Shown here: positions 26,816 to 36,270 of the stretch, one piece after another
Numbering within the stretch: position 1 is the stretch's first letter
How the letters are laid out: each line of letters begins with the position of its first letter
Assembly (NCBI RefSeq): GCF_042688525.2
Contig: NZ_JBHWAB010000001.1
Span: 620,001 to 684,000 of the forward strand
Length of the DNA stretch: 64,000 nt
From: Haloimpatiens sp042688525
GTDB lineage: Bacteria; Bacillota; Clostridia; Clostridiales; Clostridiaceae
Direction of reading: 5' to 3'
Made by a program: the position numbers and the translations under genes
The notes under the pieces: generated by a model
The model's database searches: none
The model's input: the letters and a program-made list of their open reading frames with translations, nothing else
Told to the model about the DNA's origin: nothing

Positions 26816-28357
26816 ATGACTTTCCCAGTTGTAAAAAAAGCCGCTTATGTACTTGTAAATACACCAGATATGGTTATACATAATGGTACAACTCAAACTT
26901 TAGAAAAAAAACAAAATCCAGATTCAGAGTATTTAAAAGCTGTTAGAAGTCATTTAAGAAGTTATGAAGATGTTGTTGCATATGCACCAAATCAAACTTA
27001 TATAGGAAATATGACACCAGATGAATTAGCAGAAGCTAAAGCACCATGGTATGAAAATAAAATTGAAAATGCAAATAGATTTGGAAAATTCGGTGAAATA
27101 ATGCCACAAGATGAATTTTATGGTTTAATGAAGGTATCAGATGTTTTTGATCTTGTATTATTAGAAAAATCATTTGTTGAAAGTATAAAACCAAAATTCG
27201 AAGCACACCCATTATTAAAGAGTAAAGTTGCTGTTTTAGGTGAAGGTGTAGAACTTGCAGATATTGAAAATGCAGTTAACAATACTGGTGCTGAAGGATT
27301 ATATGAAAACGATAAGTTAGTTGGATGTGTTAAGAGAGCACATGAATTTGATGAAAACTTATCTGCAGAATACATGCTTGAAAACATAGCAGTTAAAGCA
27401 TCAGGTGTACTTTCAGCTATGCATTTAGTAAAAGATTTAGATGTTCCAGTAGAAGAAATAGGATATATAATAGAATGTTCAGAAGAAGCTGTTGGTGATA
27501 TGAATCAAAGAGGTGGCGGAAACTTAGCTAAATCAGTAGGAGAAATTGCAGGATTAAATGGTGCTACTGGTATAGATATGAGAGGTTTCTGTGCAGCACC
27601 ATCACATTCATTAATAAATGCAGCTGGTTTAGTTAAATCAGGATTATATAAACATGTAGTAGTTGTAGGTGGAGGATGTACAGCAAAACTTGGAATGAAT
27701 GGTAAATCTCATGTAGGTAAAGAATTACCAATACTTGAAGATTGTCTTGGAGGTTTTGCAGTACTTGTATCAGAAAATGATGGTGTAAGTCCAGTTTTAA
27801 GAACTGATATAGTAGGAAGACATACAATAGCAAGTGGAGCTTCTCCTCAAGCAGTATTAGATGCATTAGTACTTAAACCATTAACTGATAATGGTATGAC
27901 AATTCCAGAAGTTGATAAATTTTCTCCAGAAATGCAAACACCAGAAATAACAGTACCAGCAGGAGCAGGTGATGTACCAACTCAAAACTATAAGATGATA
28001 GGAGCTCTTGCTGTTAAAAATAAACAGTTAGACAGAAAAGAATTACCAAAATTCGTTAAAGAACATGGATATCCAGGATTTGCTCCAACACAAGGACATA
28101 TTCCATCAGGAGTACCAATAATCGGACACGGTATTGAAAGCATGAAAGAAGGAAAATTAAATAATTTCATGATAATAGGAAAAGGAAGCTTATTCCTTGG
28201 AAGAATGACTAACCTATTTGATGGTGTTTCAATATTAGTTGAAAAGAACACTGGTATAGTAGAGGAAGAAAACGGAGTAAGTAAAGAAGAAGTTAAAGAT
28301 ATGGTTGCAGATGCAATGAAAGATTTTGCAAATTTCTTAGCATCAAAAATGGAATAG
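26816..28357 (+). CDS. grdC: Glycine reductase component C, beta subunit
   Basis: GrdC and GrdD form component C, which takes the acetyl-selenoester-like intermediate from selenoprotein A and releases acetyl phosphate, from which the cell makes ATP. The 513-residue GrdC resembles FabH-type condensing enzymes and has GFCAAPSHSLINAAGLVKSG, carrying the reactive Cys, and a GGGCTAKLGMN stretch. Start ATG lies 7 nt after AGAGGAGG. It is separated from grdB by a structured gap but is in the same direction, and grdD follows 38 bp downstream. Confidence 0.93.
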   Translation: MTFPVVKKAAYVLVNTPDMVIHNGTTQTLEKKQNPDSEYLKAVRSHLRSYEDVVAYAPNQTYIGNMTPDELAEAKAPWYENKIENANRFGKFGEIMPQDEFYGLMKVSDVFDLVLLEKSFVESIKPKFEAHPLLKSKVAVLGEGVELADIENAVNNTGAEGLYENDKLVGCVKRAHEFDENLSAEYMLENIAVKASGVLSAMHLVKDLDVPVEEIGYIIECSEEAVGDMNQRGGGNLAKSVGEIAGLNGATGIDMRGFCAAPSHSLINAAGLVKSGLYKHVVVVGGGCTAKLGMNGKSHVGKELPILEDCLGGFAVLVSENDGVSPVLRTDIVGRHTIASGASPQAVLDALVLKPLTDNGMTIPEVDKFSPEMQTPEITVPAGAGDVPTQNYKMIGALAVKNKQLDRKELPKFVKEHGYPGFAPTQGHIPSGVPIIGHGIESMKEGKLNNFMIIGKGSLFLGRMTNLFDGVSILVEKNTGIVEEENGVSKEEVKDMVADAMKDFANFLASKME

Positions 28358-28395
28358 TAATTGTGAAAGAATAAATAGCGAAAGGGGTGTTTCTC

Positions 28396-29556
28396 TTGGA
28401 TAACAACGCTACAAAAGCAATGATAGCAGAAGTATTTAATGAAATAGCTCAGGGAATAAAAAGCGGAAGTTTCAAAAAGAAAGTAAGAATCGGATTGACG
28501 ATTTTAGGTTCAGAACACGGCGTTGAAGAAATGGTTAAAGCTGCAAAGCTTGCTAAAAATAAATATGGAGATTTTGAAATAGTACTAATTGGTTCAAAGG
28601 TTACTGATGATTTTGAAGTTGTTGAAGCAGCTGATGCTGAAGAAGGACATAAGAAGATGGTTGAACTTCTTGAAAAAGGAGAAATAGATGGATGTGTAAC
28701 TCAGCATTTTGATTTCCCAATTGGAGTATCTACTGTTGGTAGAGTAGTAACTCCAGGTTTAGGAAAGGAAATGATTTTAGCAACTACTACAGGAACTACT
28801 TCAACAAATAGAGTAGAAGGTATGGTTATAAATGCTATATCAGGTATTTCAGCAGCTAAAGCTTTAGGTATAGAGAATCCTAAGGTTGGGATCCTAAACG
28901 TTGATGGAGCTAGACAAGTTGAACGTATTTTAGGTGAAATAAAAAATAATGGATATGAATTTGAATTTGCAAGTTCATTAAGAGCAGATGGTGGCGCTGT
29001 AATGAGAGGAAACGATCTTCTTGCAGGTACTCCAGATGTTATGGTTTGTGATTCATTAACAGGCAATTTATTAATAAAGGTATTTTCTTCATTTACAACT
29101 GGAGGAAATTATGAAACTATAGGTTATGGTTATGGACCAGGTATAGGTTCTAATTATGATAAATTAGTTAATATCGTTTCTAGAGCTTCAGGAGCTCCAC
29201 TTATATGTGAAGCATTAAGATATTGTGCAACTTGTGCACAAAATAAGGTTTTACAAATAGCTAAAGCTGAATTTACTAATGCTAAAAAAGCTGGTTTTCA
29301 AGAAGAAATAGATAAGGTTACTAAAAAAGCATCTGCTTCTACAGAAGAAGAAGTAAAGATGCCTCCTAAGAAAATAGTAACTTTCGCAATACCTGGAATT
29401 GATATCCTTGAACTTGAAGATGCTTGTAAGTCATTATGGAAAGAAGACATATATTCAGAAAGTGGAATGGGATGTACAGGACCAGTAATATTAGTAGCTG
29501 ATGATGAAGGAGAAAAAGCTCAAGAAGTGCTTAAAAAAGCAGGTTATATGAGTTAG
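28396..29556 (+). CDS. grdD: Glycine reductase component C, alpha subunit
   Basis: GrdD is the second subunit of component C and resembles PlsX/phosphotransacetylase-like proteins; with GrdC it yields acetyl phosphate. The chosen start is TTG 28396, 6 nt after AAAGGGGTG, giving MDNNATKAMIAEVFNEIAQG; an in-frame GTG at 28387 lies inside the ribosome site. The product is 386 residues and includes RIGLTILGSEHG and a GPGIGSNYDKLVNIVSRASGAP segment. The C-terminal CGIPG-like acid cluster ends with ESGMGCTGPVILVAD. It closes the operon and is followed by a terminator. Confidence 0.93.
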   Translation: MDNNATKAMIAEVFNEIAQGIKSGSFKKKVRIGLTILGSEHGVEEMVKAAKLAKNKYGDFEIVLIGSKVTDDFEVVEAADAEEGHKKMVELLEKGEIDGCVTQHFDFPIGVSTVGRVVTPGLGKEMILATTTGTTSTNRVEGMVINAISGISAAKALGIENPKVGILNVDGARQVERILGEIKNNGYEFEFASSLRADGGAVMRGNDLLAGTPDVMVCDSLTGNLLIKVFSSFTTGGNYETIGYGYGPGIGSNYDKLVNIVSRASGAPLICEALRYCATCAQNKVLQIAKAEFTNAKKAGFQEEIDKVTKKASASTEEEVKMPPKKIVTFAIPGIDILELEDACKSLWKEDIYSESGMGCTGPVILVADDEGEKAQEVLKKAGYMS

Positions 29557-29576
29557 CATATTAAAATTGACACAAT

Positions 29577-29637
29577 AAAGAGTTAAGAGTGAAAATATAA
29601 AAAAAATTTTCAATTCTTAACTCTTTATTTATTTTTT
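29577..29637 (+). terminator. Terminator of the glycine reductase operon
   Basis: AAAGAGTTAAGAG.TGAAAAT pairs with ATTTTCAATTCTTAACTCTTT (one bulge), followed by a T-rich tail. Confidence 0.85.
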
Positions 29638-29839
29638 ATTTAAAATATTGTATAATAAAATCAAATGTTTTAAAATTTAAAAATAGTTAAAAAAATTAAT
29701 TTTTTTTTGAAGGAATTTTGTTATTTTTGTAGAATAGTTAAATTTGAATGTTGTTTACATATTTTCTCACATATTTTTTTATAAAATTTGTGCAAAATAA
29801 ACCATATAAATTAATTTTATAATTTGGGAGGTATTAAAA

Positions 29840-30943
29840 ATGAATAAGAAAAAAGTAGTTGCAATAATTGCTTCAATGGCTATGGTTGCATCATTGTTTG
29901 TTGGTTGTGGTAAGACAAAAGATGAAAACGCTAACAAACCAGCAACTGAACAAGCTCAAAAGGGAAAAGATATAAAAATTGGTCTTTCTACTGATGAAGG
30001 TGGTTTGAATGATAAATCATTTAACCAATCTGCAAATGCAGGAATTAAAGAAGCACAGAAGGAAACTGGAGTACAATATTTTCCAATAGAATCACAGAAA
30101 AAAGAAGATTATGAAGCAAATTTACAATCTTTAGCTTTAGATCAAGAGTGTGATTTAACATTTGGGATTGGTTTCCAAATGCAAAAAGCTATGGAAAATA
30201 TAGCAAAAGCAAATTCAGATAAAAAATTTGCTATAGTTGATGCTGTAGTTGAAAAACCAAATGTTCAATCATTAATGTTTAAAGAGCATGAAGGATCATT
30301 CTTAGTAGGAGTAGTAGCAGCTAAGATGTCAAAAACAAATAAAATTGGATTTATTGGTGGTAAAGATTTTCCTCTAATAAATAGATTTGCAGCTGGATAC
30401 ATAGCTGGTGCAAGAGCAGTGAACCCAGATATTAAAGTGGTAGTTAAATATGCTGATAGTTTTGGTGATACAAACAAAGGATACGAAATTGCTAAAACTG
30501 AATACAATGAAGGTTGCGATATAGTATTCCATGCAGCTGGTGGTGTTGGAATAGGATTATTTAAAGCCACTAAAGAACTTAGAAATGCAGGAAAAAATGT
30601 TTGGGCTATAGGTGTTGACCAAGACCAAGCTGTTGCAATCACTGATGATAAAGGTAAGCCAATGTATGATGATGTAATATTAACAAGTATGATGAAGAGA
30701 GTTGACACAGCAACTAAACAAGCAGTATTAGATATTGTAAATGATAAGTTTGAAGGTGGAAAAACTCACGTATTTGGATTAAAAGAAGATGGTGTAGGAA
30801 TAGCACCAAGTTCTAAGAAAAATGTTCCTAAAGAAGTATTAGATTTAGTTAAGAAATATGAAGATGCAATAAAAACTGGAAAAATAGAAGTTCCAGAAAC
30901 TAAAGAAGAAGCAGGAAAATTCAAAACTGACGTTGTTAAATAA
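29840..30943 (+). CDS. BMP-family nucleoside-binding lipoprotein
   Basis: The 367-residue protein starts with a lipoprotein signal ending in the lipobox LFVGCGK (Cys near residue 23), a charged linker and a periplasmic-binding-protein fold of the BMP/PnrA family (LSTDEGGLNDKSFNQSANAG is the family N-terminal signature). In Gram-positives these are the binding proteins of guanosine or general nucleoside ABC importers (BmpA/NupN). It lies upstream of a two-domain ATPase and two permeases and is separated from them by a terminator, so the binding protein is likely made in excess. GGGAGG precedes the ATG. Confidence 0.9.
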   Translation: MNKKKVVAIIASMAMVASLFVGCGKTKDENANKPATEQAQKGKDIKIGLSTDEGGLNDKSFNQSANAGIKEAQKETGVQYFPIESQKKEDYEANLQSLALDQECDLTFGIGFQMQKAMENIAKANSDKKFAIVDAVVEKPNVQSLMFKEHEGSFLVGVVAAKMSKTNKIGFIGGKDFPLINRFAAGYIAGARAVNPDIKVVVKYADSFGDTNKGYEIAKTEYNEGCDIVFHAAGGVGIGLFKATKELRNAGKNVWAIGVDQDQAVAITDDKGKPMYDDVILTSMMKRVDTATKQAVLDIVNDKFEGGKTHVFGLKEDGVGIAPSSKKNVPKEVLDLVKKYEDAIKTGKIEVPETKEEAGKFKTDVVK

Positions 30944-30987
30944 TATTTTAATTTTGGTATGAAGTAAATTTAATTAATAAATAGAAT

Positions 30988-31018
30988 AAAGCTAGATGTA
31001 TTTGCATCTAGCTTTTTC
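30988..31018 (+). terminator. Terminator between lipoprotein and ATPase genes
   Basis: Stem AAAGCTAGATG with CATCTAGCTTT, then TTTTT. Partial read-through would set the excess of binding protein over the membrane parts. Confidence 0.85.
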
Positions 31019-31074
31019 TAAACAAAAACAATATGAATTGTAACTATTCTTAGGTGGAATAGGAGGAGTATTCG

Positions 31075-32613
31075 ATGGAAAAAGTAGTTGAAATGAAGGG
31101 GATAACTAAAATATTTCCAGGAACAGTAGCAAATGATAATGTAGACTTTGAACTTCTTAAAAGTGAAACTCATGTTTTACTTGGAGAGAATGGGGCAGGA
31201 AAAACAACTTTAATGAATGTATTATATGGATTATATCAACCTGAAAAAGGTGAAATTTTTGTTAAAGGTAAAAAGGTAAAAATAACTAATCCAAATGATG
31301 CTATAAAATTAGGTATAGGGATGGTACATCAGCATTTTATGCTTGTACACAATTTTTCTGTAGCAGAAAATATAGTTTTAGGTATAGAGCCTAAAAAGGG
31401 ATTGAAAACAGACATAAATAAAGCTATAGCAGATGTTGAGAAAATAGCATCTCAATATGGATTTAATATTGATCCTAAGGCTATCATAGAAGATATATCA
31501 GTAGGACAACAACAAAAAGTTGAAATTCTTAAGGCACTATATAGAGGTGCAGAAATATTAATATTAGATGAACCTACGGCTGTATTAACTCCACAAGAAA
31601 TAGAAGAACTTGGAGTTATAATTGATAATTTAAAAAAAGAAGGCAAATCAGTAATACTTATAACTCATAAGCTAAAGGAAGTTATGAGTATGAGTGATAG
31701 AGTTACAATAATAAGAAGAGGAAAAGTTACAGGAAGAGTTCATACAAAAGATACTAGTATAGATGAACTTGCAGAACTTATGGTAGGTAGAAAAGTACAA
31801 CTAGTAGTAGATAAGAAAAAGGCAAATATAGGTAAAGAAATATTGAAAATTGAAGATTTACATGTTAAAGATCAAAGAGGAATACCAGCAGTTAAAGGAT
31901 TAAATTTAACTGTACATGGAGGAGAAATACTTGGTATTGCAGGTGTAGATGGTAATGGGCAGTCTGAATTTATAGAAGCGTTAACAGGTTTAAAGAAACC
32001 AGAAAAGGGAAAAATTGTATTAAAAGGTAATGATATTTATGGAAAAACACCAAGAGAAATAATTGATAATGGAATTGGACATATTCCAGAAGATAGACAT
32101 AAAAGAGGACTAATACTTAAATATTCATTGTATGAAAATATAGTTTTAGGAAGACATCATAAAGAACCTTTTAGTAAAAAAGGAGTAATGAATTATAGTA
32201 GTATAAGAAAATATAGTCAAGATTTAATAAAAGAATATGATGTAAGAACTCCAAATGATGAAGTACCCGCATCTGCTTTATCAGGTGGTAATCAACAGAA
32301 ATTAATTGTAGCAAGGGAAATTTCAAAAGATCCAGATTTATTAATTGCTTCTCAACCTACAAGAGGAGTAGATGTTGGTGCTATTGAATTTATACACAAG
32401 AAGCTTGTAGAGGAAAGAGATTCAGGTAAAGCGGTATTACTAGTATCATTGGAATTAGATGAGGTTTTATCTCTGTCTGATAGGATAGCGGTTATGTATG
32501 ATGGAGAAATCGTTGATATTCTTGATAGGAAAGATGCTAATGAACAAAAATTAGGAGTACTCATGGCGGGTGGAAAATTGGATAACAAGGAAGAGGTGAA
32601 TGACGTTGAGTAA
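31075..32613 (+). CDS. Nucleoside ABC importer, double ATPase (NupO-like)
   Basis: The 512-residue protein is a fused pair of ABC ATPase domains. Domain 1 has Walker A LGENGAGKTTLMN, signature SVGQQQKVEILKAL and Walker B ILILDEPTAVLTP. Domain 2 has a degenerate Walker A GVDGNGQSEF, signature LSGGNQQKLIVAREI and Walker B DLLIASQPTRGVD. This layout and the degenerate second site are typical of the NupO/RbsA-like ATPases of BMP-dependent nucleoside importers. AGGAGGAG precedes the ATG. It overlaps or abuts the first permease gene, pointing to translational coupling. Confidence 0.92.
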   Translation: MEKVVEMKGITKIFPGTVANDNVDFELLKSETHVLLGENGAGKTTLMNVLYGLYQPEKGEIFVKGKKVKITNPNDAIKLGIGMVHQHFMLVHNFSVAENIVLGIEPKKGLKTDINKAIADVEKIASQYGFNIDPKAIIEDISVGQQQKVEILKALYRGAEILILDEPTAVLTPQEIEELGVIIDNLKKEGKSVILITHKLKEVMSMSDRVTIIRRGKVTGRVHTKDTSIDELAELMVGRKVQLVVDKKKANIGKEILKIEDLHVKDQRGIPAVKGLNLTVHGGEILGIAGVDGNGQSEFIEALTGLKKPEKGKIVLKGNDIYGKTPREIIDNGIGHIPEDRHKRGLILKYSLYENIVLGRHHKEPFSKKGVMNYSSIRKYSQDLIKEYDVRTPNDEVPASALSGGNQQKLIVAREISKDPDLLIASQPTRGVDVGAIEFIHKKLVEERDSGKAVLLVSLELDEVLSLSDRIAVMYDGEIVDILDRKDANEQKLGVLMAGGKLDNKEEVNDVE

Positions 32614-33706
32614 TAAGCCAAACAGTGCTGCAAAAAATCCTATAGTTGAAGGTTTAAAGAGTATATTATTTCCCTTTTTAGCAGTAGTTCTTGCAGTGTT
32701 TGTAGCAGTATTTTTTGTTATGTGGGCAAAAGGATATTCAATATTTGAGTATTTTTCAGCGTTAGGTGATTTATTTAAATATATTTGGAAGGGAAGTTTT
32801 GCTACTAAGAGAAATACTTTAAATACTTTGGTGTATGTAACCCCATTGATATTTACAGGTATTGCAAATGCTATTGCATTTAAATGTGGTCTATTTAATA
32901 TTGGTGTAGAAGGACAATTTATAGTTGGAATGGGAGCAGGTGCAGTAGTAGGATTAATACCAGGGCTTAATCCTGTGATTCATGTTATATTAATTATATT
33001 AGGTGGTATAATTGCAGGAGGAATTTGGGGAGCTATACCAGGATATTTAAAGGCTAAATTTGGAACCAATGAAGTTATTAATACAATTATGATGAACTTT
33101 ATAGGTATGTATTTAGTAAACTGGATAGTTTTGAGATCTGCGTTTGCACTTAAAGGTAAAGCTACTACTCCAATAATTCAAAAAAGTGCACAACTTTTAA
33201 GATTTAGTCCTAGTAGTAGAGCAAATATAAGTTTAATAATTGCAATCATATGCGCTATTTTTATTTATTGGTTATTATGGAAAACAACTATTGGATATGA
33301 AATAAGAGCAGTTGGTATAAATCCATATGGTGCGGAATATGGTGGAGTTAATATATCAAAAAATATCGTTCTTGCAATGGTTTTATCAGGAGCTATAGCA
33401 GGAATTGGTGGAGCAACACATATTGCCGGTGTTATGCATCAAGCTCAAGATATGATGGCTTTCCCTAATTTTGGATTTGACGGTATAGCCGTTGCACTTT
33501 TAGCTAAAAGTAATCCATTAGGCTGTATAGCGGCAGCAGTATTATTTGGTGCTTTGAATAGTAGTTCAAGAGTATTGCAATTGAATGGTATTCCAAAGGA
33601 AATAGTAGGTTTAATTCAAGCAGTAATTATAATTTTTGTAGCTACAGATTATATAGTTAAGTATTTTCAAGACAGAAAGAAGAAAGGAGCGATTGTAAAT
33701 GAGTAA
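32606..33706 (+). CDS. Nucleoside ABC importer permease 1 (NupP-like)
   Basis: The product of about 366 residues has eight to ten hydrophobic segments and belongs to the BPD_transp_2 (RbsC/LivH-like) family; the block LIFTGIANAIAFKCGLFNIG and the coupling region WKTTIGYEIRAVGINPYGAEYGG are typical. The preferred start is TTG 32606, 8 nt after GAGGTG; an in-frame ATG at 32600 is possible using AAGGAAG. The start lies inside the last codons of the ATPase gene. The second permease overlaps its end by 8 bp. Together they form the transmembrane channel of the importer. Confidence 0.88.
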   Translation: MSNKPNSAAKNPIVEGLKSILFPFLAVVLAVFVAVFFVMWAKGYSIFEYFSALGDLFKYIWKGSFATKRNTLNTLVYVTPLIFTGIANAIAFKCGLFNIGVEGQFIVGMGAGAVVGLIPGLNPVIHVILIILGGIIAGGIWGAIPGYLKAKFGTNEVINTIMMNFIGMYLVNWIVLRSAFALKGKATTPIIQKSAQLLRFSPSSRANISLIIAIICAIFIYWLLWKTTIGYEIRAVGINPYGAEYGGVNISKNIVLAMVLSGAIAGIGGATHIAGVMHQAQDMMAFPNFGFDGIAVALLAKSNPLGCIAAAVLFGALNSSSRVLQLNGIPKEIVGLIQAVIIIFVATDYIVKYFQDRKKKGAIVNE

Positions 33707-34625
33707 TCAAATTATTTCAATAATAGATTCAACACTTAGAATAGCGGCTCCTTTGATTTTTGCTGGTCTTGGAGGAGTATTTTCAGAAAGATCAGGAGTA
33801 GTTAATATAGGGTTAGAAGGTATGATGATTATGGGTGCTTTTTTTGCAGTATTGGGCTCATATGTAACTGGAAGTCCTATAATGGGAATAGTTTTTGCAA
33901 TGGTTGCTGGTGGAGCAATAGCAGCTATTCATGCTTTCTTAAGTATAAATTTGAGAGCAGATCAAATTATTTCTGGTACAGCCATAAATCTATTTTCAGC
34001 AGCACTGGCCAGTTTCTTGATAATGAAAGTTTTCCACAAAGGTGGTCAAACAGACATAGTAAAAGGTCTTGTGTATAAAGTACCAGAATCTATTAAAGGT
34101 ATACCAATTTTAGGTGAATTTCTATCAGGATTAAATTGGTTTGTTATATTAGCAATTGTTTTAGTATTTGTATCACATTTTGTTTTATTTAAAACACCTT
34201 TAGGTTTAAGAATTAGAGCTGTAGGAGAGCATCCAGCAGCTGCAGATACATTAGGAATAAATGTATACAAAATGAGATATCTTTGCGTTATTTTATCCGG
34301 AGTTTTCGCAGGACTTGGAGGCGCAGCACTTTCAATTGGAACAACTCCAGTTTATAGAGAAGGAATGGTTGCAGGTCGTGGATTTATAGCACTTGCCGCA
34401 ATGATTTTTGGTAATTGGAATCCTATAGGAACAATGTGGGCATGTATGTTGTTTGCTTTTGGTAGTGCTTTTGAGATGGTTGCTCAAAGCTTTAGTTGGA
34501 ATTTACCAAGTGAGTTTTATGCATCAATCCCATATGTATTAACAATGCTTGCTCTTGCTGGATTTGTTGGAAAAACAGTACCACCAGCAGCAGATGGAGA
34601 TCCTTATATAAAAGGAGAACGTTAA
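33699..34625 (+). CDS. Nucleoside ABC importer permease 2 (NupQ-like)
   Basis: The 308-residue membrane protein has about eight hydrophobic segments and the matching family blocks APLIFAGLGGVFSERSGVVN and KTPLGLRIRAVGEHPAAADT (coupling helix). It overlaps permease 1 by 8 bp, with a ribosome site AAAGGAGCGA inside that gene. With the ATPase and the BMP lipoprotein it completes a nucleoside (probably purine) importer. No purine riboswitch or PurR site is evident upstream. A strong terminator follows, ending the unit before rpoN. Confidence 0.9.
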   Translation: MSNQIISIIDSTLRIAAPLIFAGLGGVFSERSGVVNIGLEGMMIMGAFFAVLGSYVTGSPIMGIVFAMVAGGAIAAIHAFLSINLRADQIISGTAINLFSAALASFLIMKVFHKGGQTDIVKGLVYKVPESIKGIPILGEFLSGLNWFVILAIVLVFVSHFVLFKTPLGLRIRAVGEHPAAADTLGINVYKMRYLCVILSGVFAGLGGAALSIGTTPVYREGMVAGRGFIALAAMIFGNWNPIGTMWACMLFAFGSAFEMVAQSFSWNLPSEFYASIPYVLTMLALAGFVGKTVPPAADGDPYIKGER

Positions 34626-34626
34626 T

Positions 34627-34658
34627 AAAAGCTCAGCCCTTAGGGGCTGAGCTTTTTT
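34627..34658 (+). terminator. Terminator of the nucleoside importer genes
   Basis: AAAAGCTCAGCCC-TTA-GGGGCTGAGCTTTTTT, GC-rich and perfect. Confidence 0.95.
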
Positions 34659-34722
34659 AATTATTCTATGTTATAATTTATAATAACGTGGAATAATTAT
34701 AATAGATTGAGTGGTGATAGAA

Positions 34723-36105
34723 TTGAAGTTAGATTTCAACTTAAAATTGACTCAAGAACAAAGGCTTGTAATGACTCAACAGATGCAGCTTTCAGTTAAA
34801 ATGCTTCAAATGTCTGGTTTTGAACTTCAAGAATATATAGGTAAAGAAGTAGAAGAAAATCCAGTTTTAGATGCGGAATATGATACAAATAGTAATTTAA
34901 AGGAAAAAAACAATGAAATAGATTACAAAAAATTTATTGAATATTTAAATTTTGATAACTATAGCGGGAAAAATTATTATAGAAATGAAGAAGAAACGGT
35001 GTCGCCTTTTACATTTATTTCTAATAAGAAGTCATTAAAGGATTATTTAAATGAACAAATAATAGAAGTGAATGAAGGAGAATATACAAAAGAAATATGT
35101 AAATATATAGTTGAAAATTTAGATAATAGAGGGTATTTAGATAATACAGTTGAGAATATTTGTGAAGAGATAGAAGCTAAAAAAGATGATGTAGAATATG
35201 CTTTAAAAGTAGTACAATCTTTAGAACCTGATGGAATAGCTTGTGGAGATTTAAAAGAGTGTTTAAAAATTCAACTTAATAAAAAAGGAATAAAAGATGA
35301 AAATTTATTTGGGTTAATAGATGATTGTCTTGAACTTTTAGCAAACAATAAATTAGGTGAGATATCCAAAAAATTAAAAATAAAAAAGAGTGAAGTGCAA
35401 AGATATGTAGATTTCATACGAACATTAGAACCAAAGCCAGCTAGAGGCTTTTATACAGGAGAGAATGTAAAATATATTGCACCAGATGCATATATAAGAA
35501 AAATTGATGGTGAATATCATATAATTATGAATGATGATATATTGCCAAAATTAAAAATAAGTCCATTATATAAAAATATAGTATCAAGTGAAAATAATGA
35601 TAATGATAATGATACAGCAGATTATGTAAAGAAAAAAATAAATAATGCAATGTTTCTTATAAAAAGTATACAGCATAGAAAAAGTACAATTTATAGGGTA
35701 TTAGAACAAATCATAGATTTACAAAGAGATTATTTTGATTATGGAAAAGAATATTTAAAACCTATGACTTTGAAAGAAATATCATATAGAATAGATATGC
35801 ATGAGTCAACAGTAAGTAGAGCTATAAGAGATAAATATATATATACTAATAAAGGTATAGTTAAAATAAAAGACTTATTTACAGTAGGTATATCATCACA
35901 AGCTTATGGAGATGATATTTCAACAATAAAAATTAAGAATAAAATAAAAGAATGTATTGAAAGTGAAGATAAGAAAAAACCTTTATCTGACCAAAAGATA
36001 TGTGATATTTTAAAAAAAGAGGATATGAATATTTCAAGAAGAACTGTGGCAAAATATAGAGAAGAGCTAGGAATTAAATCTTCAAGTAAACGAAAACGAT
36101 TTTAA
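34723..36105 (+). CDS. rpoN: RNA polymerase sigma-54 factor
   Basis: Sigma-54 directs RNA polymerase to -24/-12 promoters that need AAA+ activators. The 460-residue protein has the Gln-rich activator-interacting N-terminus (LKLTQEQRLVMTQQMQLSVK), an acidic linker, the core-binding domain (about 90-280), the HTH region and the C-terminal RpoN box, here SRRTVAKYREELGI. The start is TTG 34723, giving MKLDFNLKLTQ, 5 nt after GAGTGGTGA; an upstream GTG at 34711 overlaps that site. It stands between the importer and cggR and has its own terminator. No sigma-54 activator lies in the window. Confidence 0.93.
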   Translation: MKLDFNLKLTQEQRLVMTQQMQLSVKMLQMSGFELQEYIGKEVEENPVLDAEYDTNSNLKEKNNEIDYKKFIEYLNFDNYSGKNYYRNEEETVSPFTFISNKKSLKDYLNEQIIEVNEGEYTKEICKYIVENLDNRGYLDNTVENICEEIEAKKDDVEYALKVVQSLEPDGIACGDLKECLKIQLNKKGIKDENLFGLIDDCLELLANNKLGEISKKLKIKKSEVQRYVDFIRTLEPKPARGFYTGENVKYIAPDAYIRKIDGEYHIIMNDDILPKLKISPLYKNIVSSENNDNDNDTADYVKKKINNAMFLIKSIQHRKSTIYRVLEQIIDLQRDYFDYGKEYLKPMTLKEISYRIDMHESTVSRAIRDKYIYTNKGIVKIKDLFTVGISSQAYGDDISTIKIKNKIKECIESEDKKKPLSDQKICDILKKEDMNISRRTVAKYREELGIKSSSKRKRF

Positions 36106-36108
36106 AAA

Positions 36109-36133
36109 AAAGGAGCAAATGCTCCTATTTTTT
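36109..36133 (+). terminator. Short terminator after rpoN
   Basis: AGGAGCA-AA-TGCTCCT followed by ATTTTTT. Confidence 0.75.
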
Positions 36134-36184
36134 AAAGTTTTACCTAATTATTAAAAAAAAATTTTTAAATATGCTTTAAAAAAG

Positions 36185-36254
36185 TTGATATCTCATAATA
36201 TATAATTTATAATAGTGTTGGGACATGAAACAGATATATGGGACACGAAAAGTC
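36185..36254 (+). promoter_or_regulatory. Promoter and CggR operator of the glycolytic operon
   Basis: A good promoter (TTGATA 36185-36190, 17 nt, TATAAT 36208-36213) puts the transcription start near 36219. Directly there, two direct repeats TGGGACA begin at 36219 and 36239, exactly 20 bp apart, and the second is followed by GTCC. This matches the tandem GGGAC half-sites of the Bacillus CggR operator, released by fructose-1,6-bisphosphate. Placement just after the start site suggests simple blocking of transcription. Confidence 0.85.
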
Positions 36255-36270
36255 CAAAGAGGTGTTTGAC